Below are positions 34,725 through 42,466 of a stretch of 59,267 nucleotides of DNA, one piece after another. The notes under the pieces were generated by a model. That model was not told the DNA's origin. It saw only the letters and a program-made list of their open reading frames with translations, and did not search any database. Within the stretch, counting starts at the first letter, position 1, and each line of letters begins with the position of its first letter. This stretch comes from an uncultured Lachnospiraceae bacterium (GTDB lineage Bacteria > Bacillota > Clostridia > Lachnospirales > Lachnospiraceae), in the NCBI GenBank assembly GCA_949740535.1, contig CATJHO010000087.1, positions 1 through 59,267 on the forward strand. Reading direction: 5' to 3'. The translations under genes were made by a program, and so were the position numbers.

Positions 34725-35645
34725 ATGGCAGAAACGGAAATTTTATTGGAATCGGGAACAAATGAGATTGAGGTGATGCAGTTTACCATCAATGATGAGC
34801 TGTATGGCATCAATGTGGCGAAGGTAAAAGAAATTATGATGTCGGATAAGGTAAAACCCGTTCCTCACGCCCATGAAGCGGTAGAAGGCATTTTCAAGCC
34901 GCGGGAGATTCTGCTTACGGTAGTAGATCTTCCCAAATATCTTATGGGGCATGAGTGCGAAAAGCATTCCAGGGATTTGTTTATTATTACGAATTTTAAT
35001 AAGCTTAATATTGCGTTCCGGGTGCATTCTGTGGTGGGGATCAGCCGCATTTCCTGGGAGGATATCCAGAAGCCCGACGATACCATCAGCAACGGCAAGG
35101 AAGGGGTTTCCACAGGAATTGCCCAGTGCGGCGGCGAGCTGGTAACCATTCTGGACTTTGAGAAGATTGTGACAGAAATTGCACCGGAGACAGGAATTCA
35201 GATGTCGGATATTGATCTTCTGGGAGATCGGAAGCGGTGTGATGTGCCGATTGTTCTGGCAGAGGATTCGGTTCTGCTGGCTTCCATGATCTGCGAATCT
35301 CTCAAAAAAGCAGGATTTACCAATGTAAAGCGGTTCAACAACGGCAAGGAAGCCTGGGAGTTCCTGCATGCCATCCGGGAGCAGGAGAATCTGTTCTCAG
35401 AGGCCAGTCTGATTATTACGGATATTGAGATGCCGGAGATGGATGGACATCGTCTGACCAAGCTGGTGAAATCAGACGAAAACCTTAAGAAGATTCCTTT
35501 GATTATTTTCTCTTCCCTGATCAACGAGGAGATGCATTTAAAGGGAAAGCAGCTTGGAGCAGATGAACAGTTATCCAAGCCGGAGATTAAGCATCTTGTG
35601 GAAGTGATAGATAGATTGCTGGAAAGGACAAATGCACATGGATAA
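34725..35645 (+). CDS. cheV: Chemotaxis adaptor-response regulator CheV
   Basis: CheV couples receptors to CheA and adjusts coupling after phosphorylation. The 306-residue protein has a CheW domain (about 15-155, YGINVAKVKEIM) and a receiver domain (about 175-300) with Asp-rich IITDIEMPEMDGHR and the KPEIKHLVEVI end. The receiver lysine and acid pocket appear intact. The next gene starts inside its last codons. Confidence 0.95.
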   Translation: MAETEILLESGTNEIEVMQFTINDELYGINVAKVKEIMMSDKVKPVPHAHEAVEGIFKPREILLTVVDLPKYLMGHECEKHSRDLFIITNFNKLNIAFRVHSVVGISRISWEDIQKPDDTISNGKEGVSTGIAQCGGELVTILDFEKIVTEIAPETGIQMSDIDLLGDRKRCDVPIVLAEDSVLLASMICESLKKAGFTNVKRFNNGKEAWEFLHAIREQENLFSEASLIITDIEMPEMDGHRLTKLVKSDENLKKIPLIIFSSLINEEMHLKGKQLGADEQLSKPEIKHLVEVIDRLLERTNAHG

Positions 35646-36900
35646 GTGTGTGGTTAGGAAGGCCATCAAGAATATCAGAGCCGATGAGATTGCCGGTTAT
35701 GAGCTGCTGTTTCAGGAGGATGATGACAGCCTCTACAATAATTCTGAGGTTAATGCGGCCAATACCATCGCAACCTTTTTGATGGACAATACAGGAAAAA
35801 TCTTTAAGGATAAGCAGATTTTTATTACATTCACGCCATCCCTGCTCTTTCGGAATACGGCTAAGATGTTTGACAAGGATATGATTGTGATTCAGATAGA
35901 AGAGAATCTCATCATTCATCCACTGGCAGCGGTGATGATTGAAAAGCACCGGAAGGAAGGCTATCAATTTGCCATCAATAATTTTCAGTTTACGCCCAAA
36001 TATTTCAGCATGCTGGAATATGTAGATTATATCCGGGTGGATATGACCGGATATGAAGATCGGAAAACCCGCGATTCTCTGGCAAATATGATTCAGATGG
36101 CTCATGGCTTCCAGAAGAATTGTATTGCTTACAATGTGGATACCAAGGAAGATTATGATATGGCCCTCTCCCTGGATGCTGATTATGTGGAAGGACAGTA
36201 TGTGGCAGAGGGTATGGTTACAAAGATGAACAAGGTAGAGTATCTTCAGGGAAATCTCTATCAGATGATCATTGAGGTGACCAAAGAGGAGCCCAATCTG
36301 GATGAACTGGAAGGTATTGTCAGCCGGGATGCGGCTTTGACGTATTCACTTCTGAAGCTTGCCAATTCGGCTTATTTTGCAACCCGCCGCAGAACGGCAT
36401 CGATTCATCAGGCGCTGGTTACTGTGGGACTGAATCAGTTAAAGCAGTGGGTTTACCTCTTGAGCTTTGAAAGCACTCAGGATATGACGCCGGGTGCGGA
36501 AGAGGTGCTGAAACTTTCCTTCCTCCGTGCCAATTATGCGTCCCGTCTGGTGAACTATCTGCGTCCCTTCCCGGTGAATAAGTCAGAGGCTTATATGATG
36601 GGAATGTTCTCCGCGCTGGAGTATATTGTTGATGCTACACTGGATGAGATTCTGCAGGAAATTCCCATTTCTGAAGTGGTAAAGGATGCCATGATTAAAC
36701 ATGAGGGTAAGGCCGGACAGCTGTTTGAGCTGGTGCTCAGTTATGAGAGAGCCGACTGGAAAGCTACGAAAGCGCTCTCAACTGAATTGGGATTGGAGAC
36801 TAATATTCTGGCTCAGGCTTATATTGACTGTGTAGAGGAAGTCAACAGCATCTGGGAGAGCCTGACAGACAGTGAGGAAGGAAATGTAAAAGAATCGTAG
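35638..36900 (+). CDS. Degenerate EAL domain plus HDOD domain protein (YuxH-like)
   Basis: The protein resembles the EAL-HDOD family (YuxH) and probably acts as a signalling adaptor. The N-terminal half (about 1-205) has GYELLF in place of the EAL core, and later EAL residues (for example NVDTKED in place of EGVET) are altered, so phosphodiesterase activity is unlikely. The C-terminal half (about 205-410) is an HDOD domain with DAALTYSLLKLANSAYF. The ATG at 35638 is 10 bases after GGAAAGG; the one at 35632 is too close. The gene overlaps cheV by 8 bases, so it appears to belong to the chemotaxis operon. Confidence 0.85.
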   Translation: MDKCVVRKAIKNIRADEIAGYELLFQEDDDSLYNNSEVNAANTIATFLMDNTGKIFKDKQIFITFTPSLLFRNTAKMFDKDMIVIQIEENLIIHPLAAVMIEKHRKEGYQFAINNFQFTPKYFSMLEYVDYIRVDMTGYEDRKTRDSLANMIQMAHGFQKNCIAYNVDTKEDYDMALSLDADYVEGQYVAEGMVTKMNKVEYLQGNLYQMIIEVTKEEPNLDELEGIVSRDAALTYSLLKLANSAYFATRRRTASIHQALVTVGLNQLKQWVYLLSFESTQDMTPGAEEVLKLSFLRANYASRLVNYLRPFPVNKSEAYMMGMFSALEYIVDATLDEILQEIPISEVVKDAMIKHEGKAGQLFELVLSYERADWKATKALSTELGLETNILAQAYIDCVEEVNSIWESLTDSEEGNVKES

Positions 36901-37021
36901 TCTGTTCTTGCTGTTTTTTTTAGGATATGGTAATATGAAAATGTGTTCTGCGGTTGTAATTATTCGGAGAGTACCGGTGATTGGGCCACAGAACATATTT
37001 GGTTTTGGGGACAGGTAAGGA

Positions 37022-39103
37022 GTGATTCATATCAAACGGAAGCAGAAAATTTTAATTGCAGATGACTCAGAAATGAACCGTTCGATTCTGGTGGATATGC
37101 TGGAAGACGAGTATGAGATTATGGAAGTAGAGAATGGTGTTGAAGCGGTAGCCGTCATGGAAAAATACGGCGTGGATCTTTCTCTTTTGCTTCTGGATAT
37201 TGTAATGCCTGAAATGGACGGTTTTGGAGTCCTTGGGGTGATGAATGAACACCGGTGGATTGATGATATTCCGGTTATTATGATTTCGGCGGAGAGCAGC
37301 CCCGCATTTATTGACAAGGCTTACGGGATGGGAGCTACGGATTTTATTGTCCGTCCCTTTAATGAGTCGGTGGTGCGCCGCCGGGTAGTGAATACAATTC
37401 TGTTGTATGCGAAGCAGAAGAAGCTCATGGGTATGGTTGCAGATCAGATCTATGAAAAAGAGCAGAGCAGCAACATGATGATTGATATATTGAGTCATAT
37501 TGTGGAGTTCCGTAATGGAGAGAGCGGCCTGCATGTGCGCCATGTACATGTTTTGACAGAAATGCTGCTGGAGCGGCTGATACAGAAGACGGATCAGTAT
37601 GGGATTACGCATACGGATATTCCGGTTATCAGTATGGCTTCTGCGCTTCACGATATTGGAAAGATTGCCATTGACGAAAAGATTCTGAATAAACCGGGAA
37701 GGTTTACAGAGGAAGAGTTTGCCATTATGAAGACTCATTCGGCCATTGGAGCCGATATATTGAAGGATCTGCCCCTGTATCGGGATGAACCTTTGGTAAA
37801 GTGTGCCTATGAGATCTGCCGCTGGCATCATGAGCGCTATGACGGACGTGGATATCCGGACGGACTTAAGGGGGATGAGATTCCTATTTCCGCACAGATT
37901 GTGGCTTTGTCAGATGTATACGACGCACTGACCAGCGAGCGGTGCTACAAGAAGGCTTTAGCACATGAGGAAGCGATTCAGATGATTCTGGATGGAAAAT
38001 GCGGGATCTTCAATCCCACGGTTTTGGAGTGTCTGACAGATATTGCAGATCGGATTCCGGGAGAGCTTGAGGAGCGGAGTACGCCTTCTTTGAATAACCG
38101 CCGGAAGATTTACAATGTGGCCCAGGAAATGCTGCGTCATGAGGAGCTGACTGCTTCAGAGCGGACTTTGCAGCTGTTGGAGAAGGAACGTGAGAAGTAC
38201 AGCTTTTTTGCCGCCATGTCTAAAGAGATTCAATTTGAATATAACGTTTCACCCAGTATTTTAACGCTTACACCCTGGAGCGCCAATAAGCTTTCGACCA
38301 ATGAAATTATTGCGGATCCCAGAAAGAATTTCAATGTCTGGGAGATCTTGGGACTGGATAACTGGGAGAAGATGTCAGAGAAGCTGCGGGCAACCAGCCG
38401 GGAGAATCCGGTCATCACACATGACTGCAAGATTAATTATCAGGGAGAGGAGCGGTGGTCCCGAATCATTGCTCATGCCACCTGGTCTTCAGAGGAGCCT
38501 TATGAATACCAGGGAGCCATTGGAAAGGTGATTGATATCCATGATACCCGCTTGAGGCTGGATGTGCTGGAGCAGCTGGCTACGCATGATCGGATGACCG
38601 GGCTTCTGAATCATGCCAGTGCAAAAGAACAGATTACGGGGCGGATGTCAAGACACCCGGATGGGACCTTTGCGTTGGTGATCTTTGATTTGGATCATTT
38701 TAAAATGGCCAATGACACATATGGACATATTTTCGGTGATCAGGTGCTTCAGCATACGGCTGAAATGTTGAAGCAGAGTATTCGTGGGGCAGATATTGCG
38801 GCACGGGTTGGCGGAGATGAATTTCTTCTGTTTCTGGAGTATAACCAGGAGCTGGATCCGATTATTGAACGTATTTTCCATTCTCTGGCTGGCAGGTATG
38901 AAGATTTTGATATTTCCATCAGTATGGGCGTAGCGATGACGGAGACGGTGGGAATGGACTATGAGACATTGTTCCACTGTGCAGATCAGGCGCTTTACAC
39001 TGTGAAACGTTCCGGACGGGGACATTATCGTTTCTATGATGATTCTATGGACAAAATGCTTTCTGTTATTTCTCCCATAGATGAACTGGATGGAGGTAAA
39101 TGA
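37022..39103 (+). CDS. Receiver/HD-GYP/PAS/GGDEF c-di-GMP protein
   Basis: The protein combines both c-di-GMP enzymes. Order: receiver domain (about 8-125, phospho-Asp59), HD-GYP phosphodiesterase (about 150-345; His210-Asp211, HHERYDGRGYPDGL at about 269-282), a PAS-like region (about 395-505), and a GGDEF cyclase domain (about 510-680; GGDEF at 597-601) with an inhibitory RxxD site at 588-591. All catalytic residues appear present. The start is unclear: GTG at 37022 overlaps the ribosome binding site AAGGAG, and no in-frame ATG is properly placed (see finding). It overlaps the next kinase gene by 4 bases, so that kinase may be its partner. Confidence 0.9.
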   Translation: MIHIKRKQKILIADDSEMNRSILVDMLEDEYEIMEVENGVEAVAVMEKYGVDLSLLLLDIVMPEMDGFGVLGVMNEHRWIDDIPVIMISAESSPAFIDKAYGMGATDFIVRPFNESVVRRRVVNTILLYAKQKKLMGMVADQIYEKEQSSNMMIDILSHIVEFRNGESGLHVRHVHVLTEMLLERLIQKTDQYGITHTDIPVISMASALHDIGKIAIDEKILNKPGRFTEEEFAIMKTHSAIGADILKDLPLYRDEPLVKCAYEICRWHHERYDGRGYPDGLKGDEIPISAQIVALSDVYDALTSERCYKKALAHEEAIQMILDGKCGIFNPTVLECLTDIADRIPGELEERSTPSLNNRRKIYNVAQEMLRHEELTASERTLQLLEKEREKYSFFAAMSKEIQFEYNVSPSILTLTPWSANKLSTNEIIADPRKNFNVWEILGLDNWEKMSEKLRATSRENPVITHDCKINYQGEERWSRIIAHATWSSEEPYEYQGAIGKVIDIHDTRLRLDVLEQLATHDRMTGLLNHASAKEQITGRMSRHPDGTFALVIFDLDHFKMANDTYGHIFGDQVLQHTAEMLKQSIRGADIAARVGGDEFLLFLEYNQELDPIIERIFHSLAGRYEDFDISISMGVAMTETVGMDYETLFHCADQALYTVKRSGRGHYRFYDDSMDKMLSVISPIDELDGGK

Positions 39104-41664
39104 TATTGCAGAATTCACAAAACAAAGATCAAACAATTCGTCAGCTGTGGGCAGGTCTGATTATTACATTGATTGCATGTGTATGCGTGTTCTCCTATCT
39201 GGTCTTTTATATGAACCGGAGCAATGCGGATACCATCAATGAGGTGGGTACGATCTATATGGAAGGCTTGAATGAGCGTATTACCCAGCATTTTAAGACA
39301 ACCCTTGATTACCAGCTCTCTCACCTGACGAATTTGGTCAGCAAAGTACCTCCGGATTCCGATCCGGATCAGCAGCTTTCGCAGCTGGAGGAGAATGCCA
39401 GAATCAGCGGCCTGGAATATTTGGGATTTTATACAGATGAGGGTGATATCGATATGATCTTTGGAGAACCCATTTCTGTAGTGGATCCGGAGCCGTTTCT
39501 GACCTCTATGGAGAAGGGAGAGCTGAAGGCGGCTGTGGGAAGCACCGAGGCAGGGGATATGATTCTCCTGATGGGGATTGCCGCGGAGTATCCCATGGAG
39601 GATGGAAGAAAGAGTCTGGCTCTGGTGGCAGGTGTTTCCATTGATTATATCCGTGACCTTCTTCTTCTGGATGAAAGTAATTCTCTGGTGAATTCTCATA
39701 TTATCCGAAGAGATGGAAGCTTTGTAATCCGCAGCGGAGATGCCTTTCGGATTAGTTATTTTGAGCGTGTTCATCAGGCGCTGTCTCAGGATGAGGGCAG
39801 TGCGGATCAGTTTGTCCAGGAATTGAAATCAGCCATGGGGAAGAAAGAAAACTATACTTCTGTGCTTACCATGGGAAAGGAACGCAGTCATATTTATTGC
39901 AGCAGCATGCCTTATACCGAGTGGTATCTGGTGACAGAACTGCCTTTTGGAGAGTTGGATCAGGTAGTTGATACGACCAGCCGCAACTGGATGCTGCGGG
40001 CAATGCTGGGACTTGGAATACTGGTAGTTGTGCAGTTCTTGATTTTTGTGAGACATCTGCGGGAGAGTAATCAGCAGATCCGGGAGCTTAAGCGGGCTCA
40101 TGAGGAGGCGGAACATGCAAATCGGGCGAAGAGTGAATTTCTGTCCAGCATGAGCCATGACATCCGCACGCCTATGAATGCCATTGTGGGAATGACGGCT
40201 ATTGCCACAGCGAATATTGACAATATACCACAGGTGCAGAACTGTCTCAGAAAAATTTCTCTGTCCAGCAGACATCTTCTTGGACTTGTAAATGATGTAT
40301 TGGATATGTCCAAGATCGAGAGCGGGAAGATGACCTTAAGCGTTGAACTGGTGTCCCTGCGGGAGGTAATGGACAGTGTGGTATGTATTGTACAGCCCCA
40401 GGTGAAGGCCAAGAAGCAGCATTTTGATGTATTTATTCACGATATTGAAGTGGAGAATGTCTACTGCGACGGCGTGCGTCTGAATCAGATACTGCTGAAT
40501 CTTTTGTCCAATGCAGTAAAGTTTACACCGGAGGAGGGGGAAATACATATTGCAATGTATCAGGAACTTCTTCCAGAGCGGGATACCCATGTGCGGATTC
40601 AATTGGAGGTCCGCGATACAGGTATCGGTATGTCCAAAGAATTCCGGGAGCGGATTTTTGAATCTTTCTCAAGAGAGGACAATACGCGGGTTCACCGGAC
40701 AGAGGGAAGCGGTCTTGGTATGGCTATCACAAAATATATTGTGGATACCATGGGCGGAACCATCGAGGTGGAAAGCGAGCAGGGGAAAGGGACTGCCTTC
40801 CATGTAACGCTGGATTTGGAGAAAGCACCTGCGAAGGAAGTGGATATGATACTTCCCAGCTGGAAGATGCTGGTGGTGGATGACGACAGACAGCTCTGTG
40901 AAAGTGCAGTAAACGCTCTCAAGGAGATCGGCATCGGAGCGGAGTGGACCTATGACGGTGAGACAGCAGTACGAATGATCGAGGATCATTATAAGCGGAA
41001 TGATGGTTACCAGATTATTCTTCTTGATTGGAAACTGCCAGGGATGGACGGGATTGAGACAGCCAGGACGATTCGGGATCGGATGGGTGAAAACATTCCC
41101 ATTCTGTTGATTTCTGCCTATGACTGGAGTGATATTGAAGACAAGGCCAAGGCGGCAGGAATCAATGGATTTATTTCAAAACCTTTGTTTAAGTCAACAT
41201 TATATTATGGCCTGCGCCAGTATATGGAGGAAGCAGGGATGGATGTAGAGGCTGCGGCAGAGGAAGAAGAGGAAGAGGTCCTTGTTGGGAAGAAGATTCT
41301 GCTGGCAGAGGATAATGAGCTGAACTGGGAGATTGCAGAGGCGCTGCTTACCGATCTGGGTGTGGAACTTGACTGGGCAGAAAATGGACAACTCTGTGTG
41401 GAGAAGTTCCAGGAATCTCCGGAAGGATATTATGATGCGGTTTTGATGGACATCCGTATGCCGGTGATGACAGGCTATGAGGCAGCGAAGGCTATTCGGG
41501 AATTGAAGCGTTCCGATGCAGATATTCCAATTATTGCTATGACAGCAGATGCTTTTTCCGAGGATATTCAGCGGTGCCTGGAATGTGGAATGAACGCCCA
41601 TATAGCAAAGCCCATTGATATCAAAGAGGTAGTCAGGCAGTTGAAAAAGCACATGAATTTATAA
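39100..41664 (+). CDS. Hybrid sensor histidine kinase with two receivers
   Basis: The membrane kinase has two membrane segments (about 17-38 and 299-318) around a 260-residue external sensing domain that is probably Cache-like, then HisKA (about 340-410, His353 in SSMSHDIRTPMN), HATPase (about 455-575, with LLNLLSNAVKF and GSGLGMAITKYIVD), and two receiver domains (about 620-735 with LLDWKLPGMDG; about 750-850 with LMDIRMPVMTGYEA). The stimulus is unknown. It shares an ATGA overlap with the c-di-GMP gene, which carries a receiver domain of its own; a phosphorelay is likely but not shown. Confidence 0.92.
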   Translation: MILQNSQNKDQTIRQLWAGLIITLIACVCVFSYLVFYMNRSNADTINEVGTIYMEGLNERITQHFKTTLDYQLSHLTNLVSKVPPDSDPDQQLSQLEENARISGLEYLGFYTDEGDIDMIFGEPISVVDPEPFLTSMEKGELKAAVGSTEAGDMILLMGIAAEYPMEDGRKSLALVAGVSIDYIRDLLLLDESNSLVNSHIIRRDGSFVIRSGDAFRISYFERVHQALSQDEGSADQFVQELKSAMGKKENYTSVLTMGKERSHIYCSSMPYTEWYLVTELPFGELDQVVDTTSRNWMLRAMLGLGILVVVQFLIFVRHLRESNQQIRELKRAHEEAEHANRAKSEFLSSMSHDIRTPMNAIVGMTAIATANIDNIPQVQNCLRKISLSSRHLLGLVNDVLDMSKIESGKMTLSVELVSLREVMDSVVCIVQPQVKAKKQHFDVFIHDIEVENVYCDGVRLNQILLNLLSNAVKFTPEEGEIHIAMYQELLPERDTHVRIQLEVRDTGIGMSKEFRERIFESFSREDNTRVHRTEGSGLGMAITKYIVDTMGGTIEVESEQGKGTAFHVTLDLEKAPAKEVDMILPSWKMLVVDDDRQLCESAVNALKEIGIGAEWTYDGETAVRMIEDHYKRNDGYQIILLDWKLPGMDGIETARTIRDRMGENIPILLISAYDWSDIEDKAKAAGINGFISKPLFKSTLYYGLRQYMEEAGMDVEAAAEEEEEEVLVGKKILLAEDNELNWEIAEALLTDLGVELDWAENGQLCVEKFQESPEGYYDAVLMDIRMPVMTGYEAAKAIRELKRSDADIPIIAMTADAFSEDIQRCLECGMNAHIAKPIDIKEVVRQLKKHMNL

Positions 41665-41704
41665 GGATATGCGGTGGTGCAGCACTGGCTGTACCTGGAA
41701 CAAA

Positions 41705-41747
41705 AAGAGCAGATTCACCGGTAAACTGGTAAATCTGCTCTTATTTT
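41705..41747. terminator. Bidirectional terminator between the kinase gene and the PilZ gene
   Basis: AAGAGCAGATT (41705-41715) pairs with AATCTGCTCTT (41732-41742), extended by further pairs inside. ATTTTATA follows on the plus strand and CTTTTTG on the minus strand, so it can serve both convergent genes. Confidence 0.8.
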
Positions 41748-41755
41748 ATACACAT

Positions 41756-42379
41756 TTAGAAACGGCGCTGACGTTCCTGACGGAATATGTAATTTCTCAA
41801 GACTGCTTCTGTCTGAGGCTTCAGCTCGATAAATTTACAGCCATGGCCGTAGGGGGGAGTTCCTGCCAGACTTTCGTTTCGAAGGACCTTGGCAGCCAGC
41901 AGCAGGGGCTTGGATGCTCCGTGAAGCTGGAACTGGACAACGCTGTCCACAGGCAGTAAATAATCGCATAAGAAGTAGATACCGCCGGCGCTGACATTAC
42001 GGCTGGTTCCCTTAATCCGTTCAGGAATACCGGAAGGAGAGCCGGGGATATAGGTACAGAACAGCTCCAGAGGAGTTTCCAGTGAAATCTTCAGATCCAG
42101 TCTGCGCTGCTGGGCCTCTAAAACCTCCTGAATCGTACAGGGAACAGAATCCCATTCATCAGAAAGGGTCTGAATTTCTCCCAGATCACAGCGGCATCGT
42201 AATAAACCAGCCACAGAGTCATAAAAGATTACAGTGTAAACACCTGGCGCCTCCAGAGGAAAATCCTTTGGAAGGGACAGCCAGACATCAGAAGCCAGAT
42301 CCCGGAACACTTCTACAGAACAGATGAGTTCCTCCTCTTTATAAATTTCGGCTTTTTGACATTTTTTCAGTACGTCCAT
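41756..42379 (-). CDS. PilZ-domain protein (YcgR/DgrA-like)
   Basis: A probable c-di-GMP receptor. The 207-residue protein has an N-terminal YcgR-like domain (about 1-88) and a PilZ domain (about 90-200) whose binding signature is QRRLDLK (92-97 hold R-R-L-D-L-K; the last Arg of RxxxR is Lys97) and NVSAGG (128-133, NxSxxG). Such proteins brake the flagellar motor in Bacillus and Escherichia. It faces the c-di-GMP gene cluster and is transcribed from its own promoter. GGGAGG precedes its start on the minus strand. Lys in place of Arg may weaken binding. Confidence 0.88.
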   Translation of the reverse strand: MDVLKKCQKAEIYKEEELICSVEVFRDLASDVWLSLPKDFPLEAPGVYTVIFYDSVAGLLRCRCDLGEIQTLSDEWDSVPCTIQEVLEAQQRRLDLKISLETPLELFCTYIPGSPSGIPERIKGTSRNVSAGGIYFLCDYLLPVDSVVQFQLHGASKPLLLAAKVLRNESLAGTPPYGHGCKFIELKPQTEAVLRNYIFRQERQRRF

Positions 42380-42423
42380 GATGAATACCTCCCGTTTTCC
42401 CCTTGTTTTACTAATCTGCTTAT

Positions 42424-42452
42424 ATTATAGCAAAAAAACGGAAGGCAGGCAA
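42424..42452 (-). promoter_or_regulatory. Promoter of the PilZ gene
   Basis: On the minus strand TTGCCT (42447-42452) and TATAAT (42424-42429) are 17 bases apart, about 45 bases before the PilZ start codon. The -10 is perfect. Confidence 0.6.
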
Positions 42453-42466
42453 TGGAAAAATAGTTA

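Noticed and set aside
36901..37021. Possible c-di-GMP riboswitch before the c-di-GMP gene
   Set aside because: The 121-base gap has only an imperfect TGTTCTG/CAGAACA repeat; no GEMM core sequence is present.
41756..42327. Plus-strand open frames opposite the PilZ gene
   Set aside because: No ribosome binding site or domain; they are shadows of the minus-strand PilZ gene with clear motifs.
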